64,000 nucleotides of DNA from Stackebrandtia albiflava (GTDB lineage Bacteria; Actinomycetota; Actinomycetes; Mycobacteriales; Micromonosporaceae), in contig NZ_VLLL01000006.1 of assembly GCF_007994225.1 (NCBI RefSeq), positions 868,001-932,000 on the forward strand. The letters run 5' to 3'. The translations under genes and the position numbers were made by a program. Shown piece after piece: positions 53,752-62,266 of this stretch (position 1 is its first letter; each line of letters opens with the position of its first letter). The notes under the pieces are model-generated. The model saw nothing but the letters and a program-made list of their open reading frames with translations. It ran no database searches and was not told the DNA's origin.

Positions 53752-55692
53752 ATGTCCACTGTCTCATCACCACCCTCCCCGCCGCTGGCGGTGTCCGCAG
53801 AGTCGTCCGGTTCCCGGGCGCTCACCTCGTTCCGCGCCGGTGTCTCACTGGTGTTGCTGGTCGGCTTCTACGTCTTCGCCCTCGCCGTCGCTGCCGGCAT
53901 GGTGTGGGGCGCCGTCGCGCTGGTGACCGTCGAGGTGCACCGGGTCACCGTCGCCCTTGCAGTCCTGGCGTGCGTGTTGGCGGGCGCCATCCTGCTCGGC
54001 CTGTTCAAGGCGGTACGTCCGCAACGCCATGAGCCCGAGGGCATGGAGGTGTCCCGGCAGGACGCTCCCGGCCTGTGGGAGATGGCCGAGGACACCGCCC
54101 GTCGCGCCGGAACCCGTGCCCCCGAAGAGATCCGGTTGGTCCCGGAGGTCAACGCCGCCGTCTCGGAGGACACCCGGTTCCTCGGGTTGTCCGCCGGCAG
54201 GCGCTACCTGTACGTCGGGATGCCGTTGCTGGTCACGTTCTCCAAGTCGGAACTGCGTTCGGTGATCGCGCACGAGATGGGGCACTACGCCCACGTCCAC
54301 ACCCGACTCGGCGCGATCTCCTACCGGGGCCGATTGGCGATCGGCCATGTGCAACACCAGTTGTCGCAGCAGCGGTACAACCTGGTGGGCTGGCTGTTCA
54401 AGGCCTACTCGTACCTGTACCTGGCGGTGCAGAACTCGATCAGCCGGAAGCAGGAGTTGGAGGCCGACCGGTTGTCGGGCCGGATCGCCGGGCGGGACGC
54501 CGCACGCTCGGCGTTGCAGCGGCTGAACCTACTGGCGGTCGCCTGGAACTTCTACGTCGGCAACTACGTGAACCTCGGACTGGATCGCGGCCTCGCCCCG
54601 CGCGGGATCTTCGCGTCCTTCCCGACGATCATCGCGGCCCGGGAGGCGGAGTTCGCGGCCGCCGCCGCGGAACTCGCCGCCCGGCCGGCCGCACGGTGGT
54701 CGACGCACCCGGCGACCCCGGTACGGGTGGCCGCGTTGGAGTCCGCGCCGGAACACGGCGAGGTCGCGGAGACGGGACCCGCGACCGATCTGGTCGCCGG
54801 CTTCGACCGGGTGGCCGCCACCATGGAGGCCGAGGCCATCGGGCTCGGCGGACATCGCCTGCTCGACTGGGAGGACTACAGCCCGCAGGCGATCATGCAG
54901 CATCAGCGTGAAGTGGCCGAGGCCGCGTACCGGGCGATCGCCCGGGTCTCCGGTGAGGAACGCGGCCGTTTCGGGTTCGTCCTGGACGAGATCGAAGCCG
55001 GGCACGGTCCCCGGCTGTTCCCGGCCCTGGGCGGCGCCAACTTCCCGGAGGGTGGCCTGGGCGCGATCGTGTGGATCGCCGCCTACGACTCCGACGCGTT
55101 GACGGTCGCGCACCGGTGGGACGCCCCGCTGCTGGTGGAGCGCCGGAACGGGGAACCGTTCAGCGTCAAGGCGATCCTGGAGCCGCTGTCGGAGTCCCCG
55201 GAGTCGGCGGCGCTGGTGCGGGAGGCCCTGGTCGCCTCGGGTATCGATCTGGAGAAGGCACGCGGCGGTCAGGCCGAGGTGTTCGCCCGGCAGGCGCAGG
55301 TGATGGGAGCGATCGGTTCGGTGAAGCTCGACGACGTCCGGGGCGACCTGTTCATCACCGACGAGGGGCTGTTGTTCCTGGCCGGGGCCAAGGGCGGCCT
55401 GGTGAAGCGGCGGTTGAAGGCGACGCTGGCGGACAACGGAGTGGCGGAGCTGCGCGCCATGGCGGGCGCACGCTGGCTCCCCTTCGAGGAACTGAGGTCC
55501 GGGGAGGCGAAGGAGCCAGGCATCCTGTGGACGCTGGCGATGAGCAACGCCTACGCCAACCGTGACAACCCGATCAAGGTGACGTTGACGACGACCGACG
55601 GTGCGACGCACCGGTTGGCGTCGACCAACACCACCGACGCCCTGCCCGGTTCCCGCGACCTGTTGTACCGGATGGTGAACGGCGGTTCCTGA
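53752..55692 (+). CDS. M48 family membrane metallopeptidase D with intact zinc site
   Basis: A 646-aa membrane protease, the only one of the four paralogues with a complete active site. Two N-terminal helices (about 25-55 and 62-85) come first. HEMGH at 174-178 (in SVIAHEMGHYAHVH) gives two zinc ligands and the catalytic Glu175. KQELEADRLSG supplies the third ligand (Glu235) and Asp239. The C-terminal half, including LDWEDYSPQAIM, GFVLDEIEAGHGPRLF and IGSVKLDDVRGDLFITDEGL, is shared with A-C and contains a PH-like strand-rich module. M48 proteins (HtpX, Ste24 type) degrade misfolded membrane proteins. The start gives a 34-residue cytosolic lead before the first helix. Confidence 0.88.
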   Translation: MSTVSSPPSPPLAVSAESSGSRALTSFRAGVSLVLLVGFYVFALAVAAGMVWGAVALVTVEVHRVTVALAVLACVLAGAILLGLFKAVRPQRHEPEGMEVSRQDAPGLWEMAEDTARRAGTRAPEEIRLVPEVNAAVSEDTRFLGLSAGRRYLYVGMPLLVTFSKSELRSVIAHEMGHYAHVHTRLGAISYRGRLAIGHVQHQLSQQRYNLVGWLFKAYSYLYLAVQNSISRKQELEADRLSGRIAGRDAARSALQRLNLLAVAWNFYVGNYVNLGLDRGLAPRGIFASFPTIIAAREAEFAAAAAELAARPAARWSTHPATPVRVAALESAPEHGEVAETGPATDLVAGFDRVAATMEAEAIGLGGHRLLDWEDYSPQAIMQHQREVAEAAYRAIARVSGEERGRFGFVLDEIEAGHGPRLFPALGGANFPEGGLGAIVWIAAYDSDALTVAHRWDAPLLVERRNGEPFSVKAILEPLSESPESAALVREALVASGIDLEKARGGQAEVFARQAQVMGAIGSVKLDDVRGDLFITDEGLLFLAGAKGGLVKRRLKATLADNGVAELRAMAGARWLPFEELRSGEAKEPGILWTLAMSNAYANRDNPIKVTLTTTDGATHRLASTNTTDALPGSRDLLYRMVNGGS

Positions 55693-55699
55693 CGCGCAC

Positions 55700-55736
55700 C
55701 GGCCGGTCTCACGTGGACACCGCGTGAGACCGGCCG
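55700..55736 (+). terminator. Hairpin terminator after M48 gene D
   Basis: A perfect 14-bp stem (55700-55713 with 55723-55736) with a 9-nt loop starts 8 bp after the stop. It has no U-tract. Confidence 0.75.
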
Positions 55737-55825
55737 CCGCATCGCTCGCCTCCCCACCCGGGCGTGAAACCTGTTACCGTGGCCCACAACCGATTTCATA
55801 AAATGCAATCACTGAGGTGGGCGCG

Positions 55826-57685
55826 ATGCCGGATTCCGTCGTCAACGACCTGTTGAGTCACACCCGATTGCTGGACGTGTCGCCACTTCCCGGAGGCGGT
55901 GAGCTGGCACTGATCAGCGACACGGGGGACGGCGCCCGGCTCTGGCGCCGCCGCCTGGACGGATCGGCGGCCACGGTCCTGCCCACCGGCCACGGCAGCC
56001 CCGGCCGGTGCGTGTGGCGCCCCGACGGCCGGGCGATCCTGCTGAGCGTCGATCCGGTGGGCGCGGAGAACTACCGTCTCACCGAAGTGGACGCCGACAC
56101 GGGCGAGACCAACTGGAGCCTCGCCGCCGACGGAGTCCGCTTCGAGTTCGGCACCCCCTACGGCAGCGGGACCCGGCCCTACAGCCCCGACTCCGGGTAC
56201 TTGGCGTACAGCGGCAACGCACGCGATCCGGAGGTGTTCGACGTGCTGGTCCGCGACCTGTCCACCGGACGGTCCCGCACCGTGTTGACCGGCGACGACC
56301 GGTACTACCCGATGCACTGGTCTCCCGACGGCGGCCGGTTGCTCATCATGCGCCTGCACCAGAACACCGACCACGCCCTGTACGTCCACGACGTCGAGTC
56401 CGGACGCAACCGCCGCATCACACCGCCCGGCCGCGCGAAGTGGCTGCCCGGTGGTTGGAGCGCCGACGGTACCGCGGTGTTCGTGTCCACCGACCATGGC
56501 CGTGACCTGCTGGGTCTGGCCCGGCTGGACGTCACCTCCGGTGACGTGACCTGGCTGCACCGGCCCGAGCACGAGGTCGTCGCCGTCGCGGTGTCGCCGT
56601 CGGGCGGCCGGCTCGCGTGGGGTGTCACCGTGGCCGGCCGCACCGAGATCTACACCGCGACGGCGGACGGCCGTGACGTGCGTCGGCTCGACCACGCGCC
56701 GTCCGGCATGGCCTGTGAGGAGCTGGGACTCGGCGGCGGCGCGTTGGCGTTCGTCGACGAGGACCGCGTGTCGGCCCGGATCTCCGATCCGACGCGACCG
56801 CCGGAGGCGTACCTGCTGGGCACCTTGGACGACACGGTCGAACGGCTGACCGACTGCGCCCGGAACCCGTCGGCGCCGAACCTCGTGGAACCGGAGGTCG
56901 TCGAGTATCCCGGGCACGAGGGACTTCCCGTCGAGGCGTTCGTGTACCGCCCGCACGGCGCGCACGCCGGCCGGCCCGCACCCGTGGCGGTCCTCATCCA
57001 CGGCGGGCCGGAACACCGGCACGCGGCCGAATTCGACCCGCTCGTCCAGGCCCTGCTCCACGCGGGCATCGGCGTCCTCGCCCCGAACGTGCGGGGGTCC
57101 ACGGGGTACGGTTCGGCCTTCCAACGGCTGGTCTACCGCGACTGGGCCGGCGGCGACGTCGAGGACGTCGAGCGGGGTGTCGCATACCTGGGCACGCGCG
57201 ACTGGGTCGACACCGACCGGTTGGGGGTCTGCGGCGGCTCGTACGGCGGCCTGTCGACCCTGGCGTGCCTGGTCCGGTCACCGGAGACGTGGCGCTGCGC
57301 GGTCGACCTCTTCGGCCCCAGCGACCTCGTCGTGGACGCCACGCTCGTGCCACCGTACTGGCGTGCCAGGGTCAAGGACTGGATCGGAGACGTCGACGAC
57401 CCGGCCGACCGCGAACGGTTGCGCCTGGCGAGCCCGCTCACCCACGCCGACCGCATCGCCGCCCCGCTGCTGGTGGTGCAGGGAGCCCGGGACGCGCGGG
57501 TGGCGCGACGTCATTCCGACGTACTGGTCGACCGGTTGCGCGAGCGCGGCCACGAGGTCGAGTACATGCTCCTTCTGGACGAGGGGCACGGATTCCAGAG
57601 CCGGGAGAACGAGCGCGAGGTCATCACCGCGTGGGTGGACTGGATGGTGAGACACCTGAAGCCGGACACGGTCGAGGCGACCTAA
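55826..57685 (+). CDS. S9 family prolyl oligopeptidase-like peptidase
   Basis: A 619-aa cytosolic serine peptidase. Residues 1-about 360 are a beta-propeller with repeated WSPDG-type turns (MHWSPDGGRLLIMR and similar). The alpha/beta-hydrolase domain (about 375-619) carries Ser472 in GGSYGGL, Asp556 in GARDARV and His588 in DEGHGF, a full triad. VLIHGGPEHRH and NVRGSTGYG are typical of the acylaminoacyl-peptidase branch. No signal peptide is present. The ATG at 55826 has GAGGTGGG before it; GTG 55817 is an alternative. Its stop overlaps that of the convergent ArsR-type gene. An AT-rich promoter region (TTCATAAAATGCAA at 55794-55807) lies upstream. Confidence 0.9.
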   Translation: MPDSVVNDLLSHTRLLDVSPLPGGGELALISDTGDGARLWRRRLDGSAATVLPTGHGSPGRCVWRPDGRAILLSVDPVGAENYRLTEVDADTGETNWSLAADGVRFEFGTPYGSGTRPYSPDSGYLAYSGNARDPEVFDVLVRDLSTGRSRTVLTGDDRYYPMHWSPDGGRLLIMRLHQNTDHALYVHDVESGRNRRITPPGRAKWLPGGWSADGTAVFVSTDHGRDLLGLARLDVTSGDVTWLHRPEHEVVAVAVSPSGGRLAWGVTVAGRTEIYTATADGRDVRRLDHAPSGMACEELGLGGGALAFVDEDRVSARISDPTRPPEAYLLGTLDDTVERLTDCARNPSAPNLVEPEVVEYPGHEGLPVEAFVYRPHGAHAGRPAPVAVLIHGGPEHRHAAEFDPLVQALLHAGIGVLAPNVRGSTGYGSAFQRLVYRDWAGGDVEDVERGVAYLGTRDWVDTDRLGVCGGSYGGLSTLACLVRSPETWRCAVDLFGPSDLVVDATLVPPYWRARVKDWIGDVDDPADRERLRLASPLTHADRIAAPLLVVQGARDARVARRHSDVLVDRLRERGHEVEYMLLLDEGHGFQSRENEREVITAWVDWMVRHLKPDTVEAT

Positions 57686-58209
57686 CGCTCCGGAATGGAC
57701 ACGTGGCTCCACAGGATTGACAGGCGCCCACCGGCGGGGTCCTGCCGCTCGTGGAACTCCAGCCACAGTTCGTGCATCCGGGTCAGGAACTCCTCACTGT
57801 CCCGCGCGGACAGCCGTAGTTGGCTGCGGTGGGTGCTCACCGTGGCGTCGGGCGGCGCCTCCAGCAGTTCGGTCCGGTGCGCGCTCAGTGTCGCGAGCTC
57901 GATGTCGCGGGTCAGTTCTGGGTGTTCCGGCGATTCGAGGGACAACCGCATGGTCAGTCTGGTGGCGCGGTAGGGACGTTCCAGGGCGCCGCGCCTTCCG
58001 GTCCGCGGGGTCTCGGCCGCCAGGAATCCGTGGGCCAACAGGGAACGCACGTGCCGCAGGACGGTGGCGGGCGCGAGGCCGAGGTGATCGGCGAGTTCCT
58101 TGTTGGTGCGGGCGTGTTCGAGGCACAGGCGCAGGATGCGCCACCGCACCGGGTGCGCGAGCGACTTGAGTTCCTCGACCGTCGCCGGGCGCTGGTTGTC
58201 GTCAGTCAT
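57682..58209 (-). CDS. ArsR-type winged-helix transcriptional regulator
   Basis: A 175-aa regulator. The HTH_5/HTH_20-like domain (about 8-80) includes ELKSLAHPVRWRILRLCLEH, KELADHLGLAPATVLRHVRS and a wing with RTGRRGALERPYRAT. The C-terminal half is an unclassified sensor or dimerisation region without the metal-binding ELCVCDL motif of classic ArsR. The last codons overlap the S9 peptidase stop tail-to-tail, which is compatible with antisense interference. A conserved 43-bp repeat begins 24 bp upstream of its start and may be its control region. The target is unknown. Confidence 0.86.
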   Translation of the reverse strand: MTDDNQRPATVEELKSLAHPVRWRILRLCLEHARTNKELADHLGLAPATVLRHVRSLLAHGFLAAETPRTGRRGALERPYRATRLTMRLSLESPEHPELTRDIELATLSAHRTELLEAPPDATVSTHRSQLRLSARDSEEFLTRMHELWLEFHERQDPAGGRLSILWSHVSIPER

Positions 58210-58232
58210 GAGACGGCAATGCTAGCCACACC

Positions 58233-58275
58233 GGGGCTCCGGCCGCCGCCGCGAGCGCCGGTCGTGGTCGCGGGG
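58233..58275 (+). repeat. 43-bp direct repeat, left copy flanking vapBC
   Basis: Bases 58233-58275 are identical to 59081-59123 at all 43 positions. The copy sits between the ArsR-type gene start and the vapBC promoter. It contains the GC-rich CCGGCCGCCGCCGCGAGCG stretch. Confidence 0.92.
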
Positions 58276-58311
58276 ACTCGACGACATCACCGACGGCGGT
58301 AGTTATGGTTA

Positions 58312-58341
58312 TTATATGAAGACCGGGAACATTCTATATAA
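58312..58341 (+). promoter_or_regulatory. vapBC promoter/operator dyad
   Basis: TTATATGAA (58312-58320) and TTCTATATAA (58332-58341) form an imperfect AT-rich inverted repeat that includes a TATATA -10-like hexamer just before the antitoxin start. AAGGTGG at about 58340-58346 is the ribosome site. Autorepression by the toxin-antitoxin complex at such a dyad is expected for vapBC modules. Confidence 0.55.
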
Positions 58342-58350
58342 GGTGGCCCC

Positions 58351-58572
58351 ATGAGCGTGACGACATTGGATATCGACGACTCGGTACTCGAAAGAGTGCT
58401 GAGACTTTCTGGCCTGCGAACCAAGAAGGACGCGGTGAACCTTGCCCTGCGCGAGTACGCCGAACGCCATGAGCGGATCGCCGCGTTGGAACACTTCGCC
58501 GAAGTGGGCGAGTCCTGGGACTACGCGGCCTGGCGTGCTGAACACGACGGCGAGAAGGCTGGCCCCACGTGA
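58351..58572 (+). CDS. vapB: VapB-type antitoxin
   Basis: A 73-aa antitoxin. The N-terminal MSVTTLDIDDSVLERVLRLS, then RTKKDAVNLALREYAER, is the ribbon-helix-helix DNA-binding dimer typical of the VapB/DUF2191 group. The C-terminal half (ALEHFAEVGESWDYAAWRAE) is the toxin-wrapping peptide. ATG 58351 has AAGGTGG upstream. The stop overlaps the toxin's GTG start by four bases (GTGA), giving the usual coupling. The AT-rich dyad upstream is its likely operator. Confidence 0.92.
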   Translation: MSVTTLDIDDSVLERVLRLSGLRTKKDAVNLALREYAERHERIAALEHFAEVGESWDYAAWRAEHDGEKAGPT

Positions 58573-58985
58573 TCCGGTACCTCTTGGATTCGTCCGCGCT
58601 CTGGCGAATCCTCCGGGAACCCACCGTCAGAAAGGCGTGGGAGCCGGTAGTGGTTTCGGCGGCGATCGGGTCCTGCCATCCACAGCGCACCGAGTTCAGG
58701 CGATCCGCCCGCAATCGGGATGAGTTCGATCAGATGACCGAGATGTTCGTGCGCTTGTATCCGGACGTGCCCGTGCACGAGTCGGCGTCACGCTGGATCG
58801 AAGCCACCCAGTACCGACTCACCGCCGGCGGCGCACACCGGGGCTTGTCCGTGGTGGATCTGTCGATCGCGGCGACCGCGGCGTATCACGGGATCACCGT
58901 GCTCCACGATGACCGTGACTTCGCGACCATCGCCGAAGCCGTCGGTGATCTGCGTGAACGCCGCATCGACAGGTTTCCACAGTAG
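58569..58985 (+). CDS. vapC: VapC-type PIN-domain toxin (ribonuclease)
   Basis: A 138-aa PIN-domain endoribonuclease. The four acidic metal ligands are present: Asp7 (MIRYLLDSSAL), Glu42 (TEFRRSARN), Asp97 (LSVVDLSIAATA) and Asp115/Asp117 (HDDRDF). VapC toxins cleave tRNA or rRNA to halt growth when VapB is degraded. It is coupled to vapB by GTGA overlap. The cassette lies between perfect 43-bp repeats, which suggests a past insertion. All active-site residues are intact, so it should be functional. Confidence 0.93.
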   Translation: MIRYLLDSSALWRILREPTVRKAWEPVVVSAAIGSCHPQRTEFRRSARNRDEFDQMTEMFVRLYPDVPVHESASRWIEATQYRLTAGGAHRGLSVVDLSIAATAAYHGITVLHDDRDFATIAEAVGDLRERRIDRFPQ

Positions 58986-59080
58986 ACTTCGGCGATGCGG
59001 GCCGCGGTGAGAGCCGGCGACGCCTTGACATGGTGACACCTCAGTACGGCGGGTGTGGCGGAGATCCGTGCGGAGGGGGT

Positions 59081-59123
59081 GGGGCTCCGGCCGCCGCCGC
59101 GAGCGCCGGTCGTGGTCGCGGGG
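59081..59123 (+). repeat. 43-bp direct repeat, right copy flanking vapBC
   Basis: Perfect copy of 58233-58275, 848 bp downstream, located in the control region of the secreted nuclease gene (start 59258). The bases around the two copies differ, so the repeat ends are sharp. Confidence 0.92.
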
Positions 59124-59257
59124 TCGTGGTGAGAAGTTCGCCTGCCGTATACACCCTGGTCGCCGGTCACTAGGCTACCGCCTGGTACAACCGTTTCGCA
59201 GCACGTCCACCCCGCTCACGCCGCCGATCGCGGCGCACACAGTTGAGAGATTCGTAT

Positions 59258-62083
59258 ATGCCGGTAGGTAGATCCCGTCTGGCGAAGGGGGTCGCCGCGT
59301 TCAGCGTCGCGTCCCTCACCGCCGTCGCACTATCCGCAACGCCCGCGGCAGCCGCCCCCTCGACCGACGTCCTCCTGAACGAGGTCTACGGCGGAGGCGG
59401 CAACTCCGGGGCCACCTGGACCAACGACTTCATCGAACTGGCCAACCGCGGCGACCAGCCCGTCGACCTCACCGGCTGGTCGGTCCAGTACCACTCCCGT
59501 TCGGCCACCGGGACCTGGCAGGTCACGCCGCTCACCGGCGAGATCGCACCCGGCCAGCTCTACCTGATCGCGCAGGCACAGGGCAACGGCGGAACCCAAC
59601 CGCTGCCGGACGCCGACGTCACCGGCACCATCCCGATGGGCGGCGGCGACGGCACCGTGGCACTGGTGTCCTCCACGACCGCGCTCACCTGCACCGCGTC
59701 CGACTGCGCCGGACAGGCGGACATCGTGGACCTCGTCGGATACGGGTCCGCCGCCATCCGCGAGGGTTCCGCCGCCACCGGCGCCTCCAACACGCAGTCC
59801 GTGCAGCGCACCGAAACCGCCGACAGCGACGACAACGCCGCCGACTTCGCCGCCGCCGCACCGACCCCCAAGGCCGCCAACTCCGGCGGGGAACCCGCAC
59901 CGGAGTGCCCCGCCCAGCCCGGCGACGTGCGGATCCGCGACATCCAGGGCGACGCCTGGCTCACCCCCCTCAAGGGCGACACCGTCACCGACGTACCCGG
60001 TGTCGTGACCGCCGTCCGCACCGACGGCACCCGCGGCTTCTGGATCCAGGACACCGAACCCGACACCGATCCCGCCACCAGCGAGGCCGTGTTCGTCTAC
60101 ACCGGTTCGGCTCCGGTGACCGTGCGGCCCGGCGACGCCGTCATGGTGACCGCCGAGGTCACCGACTACTACCAGCTCTCCGGCGGCGAACAGTTCCCGC
60201 ACACCGCGAACCTGTCGCTCACCGAGCTCACCGATCCGGTCGTGGCGGTCTGCTCCACCGGAAACCCGCTCCCGGAGGCCGAGCAGATCACCGGCGACCT
60301 GATCCCGGACGTGTACGCCCCCGACGCCCCGACCGGGAACGTCGAGGACCTGGGACGGCTGGACCCGACCCGGTCCACCATGGAGTTCTGGGAGGCCCGC
60401 GAGGGTATGCGGGTCGTCGTGACCGACACCCGCGTCGTCGGCCCCGGCAACGAGTACGGCGAGATCTACCTGACGGTGAAGCCCGACGAGTACGCCTCCG
60501 AGCGCGGCGGCACCGTCAACACCGGATACGCGAACACGCCGACCGGCCGGATCACCGTCAACCCGGTCGACGGTGAGGTCCCGCTCGCGAACGTCGGCGA
60601 CGTCCTGTCCGGCGCCACCAGCGGACCTGTCGACTACATCCTCTACGGCGGCTACTCCATCGCCGCCACCGAGATCGGCGGCCACGTCGACAACGGCCTG
60701 TCCCGCCAGACCGCGACACCGCACTCCGCCGACCAGCTCGCCGTCGCCACATACAACGTCGAGAACCTCAGCCCGAAGAACCCGGCCGACAAGTTCGCCG
60801 AACTCGCCGCCGGGATAGTCACGAACCTCGCCTCGCCGGACATCGTGGCCCTGGAGGAGATCCAGGACAACACCGGTTCCACCAACGACGGCGTCGTCGC
60901 GGCCGACCAGACCCTCGACCTGCTGGTCGAGGCGATCGTCGCGGCGGGCGGACCCGCGTACGAGTGGCGGCAGATCGACCCCGCCGACGGCATGGACGGT
61001 GGACAGCCGGGCGGCAACATCCGGGTCGCGTTCCTGTTCAACCCGGAACGCGTGGAATTCGTCGACCGCTCCGGCGGCGACGCCACCACCCCGGTCGCCG
61101 TGTCGGCCGACTCCGACGGCACCGCCGCGCTGAGCGTGTCCCCCGGCCGGATCGCCCCCGGCGACACCGCCTGGGACGACAGCCGCAAACCGCTCGCCGG
61201 CGAGTTCCGGTTCAACGGCGAGAAGGTCATCGTGGTCGCCAACCACTTCAACTCCAAGGGCGGCGACCAGAACGCCGACGGCCGCTACCAGCCGCCGAAC
61301 CGGGTCACCGAGACCCAGCGCATCGCCCAGGCGGCGGCCGTGAACGCCTTCGTCGACGACGTGCTCGCCGTGGACCCGCACGCGGCCGTGGTGGTCGCCG
61401 GCGACATCAACGACTACCAGTTCAGCCCCGCGGTGGAGACGCTCACCGGCGGCGACGCACCGGTGCTCATCGACCTGATCACCACGCTGCCGGAGACCGA
61501 GCAGTACACGTACGTGTTCAACGGGATCTCGCAGGTCCTCGACCACATCCTGGTCAGCCCGGCGCTCGCCGGCGCCGAATACCAGGTGGTGCACGTCAAC
61601 GCCGAGTTCTCCGACCAGGTGTCCGACCACGACCCGCAGGTCGTGCGGTTGACGTTCGGCCCGCAGTGCACCGAGACCGTCACCGGGCGGCACGTCGGTC
61701 CACTGCGGATCACCGAGGGCACCTTGTGTCTCGACGACGCGCAGCAGGTCGGACCGATCACGGTCGGCCCGGGTGCCGGCCTCGTCGTGACCGGCGGCAG
61801 CGTCACCGGCCCGATCCGCACCACCGGCGCGGCGCTGGTCGAGATCTCCGGGGCACGCGTCACCGGAGCGGCCATGATCACGGGCACCACCGGTGCCGTC
61901 CTGCTCGACGGCAACCGGGTCACGGGATCGGTCATGATCACCGGCAACTCCGGCGGCGTCACCGTCTCGGACAACACCTTCACCGGTGTCGCCTCCTGTT
62001 CCGGCAACGACCCGGAACCGGGCAACGCCGGCACCCCCAACGAGTGGAACGGTGTCGCCTTCGGCCAGTGCCGAGGGCTCTGA
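59258..62083 (+). CDS. Secreted ExeM/NucH-type nuclease with lamin-tail domain
   Basis: A 941-aa exported nuclease. The signal peptide (1-about 32) ends ATPAAAA. A lamin-tail (LTD) domain follows (about 35-155: DVLLNEVYGGGGNSGATWTN, FIELANRGD), then OB-like segments (210-470). An endonuclease/exonuclease/phosphatase domain follows at about 480-800 with YNVENLSP, VALEEIQDN, VVANHFNSKGGD, VVAGDINDYQF and SDHDPQVV. This is the order in ExeM and NucH, which degrade extracellular DNA. The last about 120 residues are short strand repeats (TGPIRTTGAALVEI, TGAAMITGTTGAVLL, TGSVMITGNSGGVTV) resembling a beta-helix. ATG 59258 has GAGAGA upstream; an in-frame TTG at 59243 would only lengthen the signal. 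Confidence 0.92.
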   Translation: MPVGRSRLAKGVAAFSVASLTAVALSATPAAAAPSTDVLLNEVYGGGGNSGATWTNDFIELANRGDQPVDLTGWSVQYHSRSATGTWQVTPLTGEIAPGQLYLIAQAQGNGGTQPLPDADVTGTIPMGGGDGTVALVSSTTALTCTASDCAGQADIVDLVGYGSAAIREGSAATGASNTQSVQRTETADSDDNAADFAAAAPTPKAANSGGEPAPECPAQPGDVRIRDIQGDAWLTPLKGDTVTDVPGVVTAVRTDGTRGFWIQDTEPDTDPATSEAVFVYTGSAPVTVRPGDAVMVTAEVTDYYQLSGGEQFPHTANLSLTELTDPVVAVCSTGNPLPEAEQITGDLIPDVYAPDAPTGNVEDLGRLDPTRSTMEFWEAREGMRVVVTDTRVVGPGNEYGEIYLTVKPDEYASERGGTVNTGYANTPTGRITVNPVDGEVPLANVGDVLSGATSGPVDYILYGGYSIAATEIGGHVDNGLSRQTATPHSADQLAVATYNVENLSPKNPADKFAELAAGIVTNLASPDIVALEEIQDNTGSTNDGVVAADQTLDLLVEAIVAAGGPAYEWRQIDPADGMDGGQPGGNIRVAFLFNPERVEFVDRSGGDATTPVAVSADSDGTAALSVSPGRIAPGDTAWDDSRKPLAGEFRFNGEKVIVVANHFNSKGGDQNADGRYQPPNRVTETQRIAQAAAVNAFVDDVLAVDPHAAVVVAGDINDYQFSPAVETLTGGDAPVLIDLITTLPETEQYTYVFNGISQVLDHILVSPALAGAEYQVVHVNAEFSDQVSDHDPQVVRLTFGPQCTETVTGRHVGPLRITEGTLCLDDAQQVGPITVGPGAGLVVTGGSVTGPIRTTGAALVEISGARVTGAAMITGTTGAVLLDGNRVTGSVMITGNSGGVTVSDNTFTGVASCSGNDPEPGNAGTPNEWNGVAFGQCRGL

Positions 62084-62093
62084 TCCGTCACGA

Positions 62094-62122
62094 GGCGGCG
62101 GTGGGACTCCGGTCCCGCCGCC
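62094..62122 (+). terminator. Hairpin after the secreted nuclease gene
   Basis: GGCGGC and GGGAC (within 62094-62107) pair with GTCCCGCCGCC (62112-62122) around a 4-nt loop and a 3-nt bulge, followed by TTCTCC. It starts 10 bp after the stop. Confidence 0.6.
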
Positions 62123-62156
62123 TTCTCCGTCCCGGGGCGGTGATCCCCTCTCACCC

Positions 62157-62192
62157 CACTTGGTCCGCGCCGTGTCGCGCTTGGTCCCCGCC
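62157..62192. repeat. Half element R3 of the 21-bp-period repeat family
   Basis: Only the left cluster is present: CACTTGGTCCGCGCC at 62157-62171 and CGCTTGGTCCCCGCC at 62178-62192, again 21 bp apart. No inverse right cluster follows. It lies between the nuclease stop and the UdgX gene. Confidence 0.82.
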
Positions 62193-62266
62193 CGGTCGCC
62201 ATCACCGCATTCCGGCCGCGATCCCGGTGGTTGCGCGTAGGGTGCGAGTCGAGGAGGGGAGACGCG

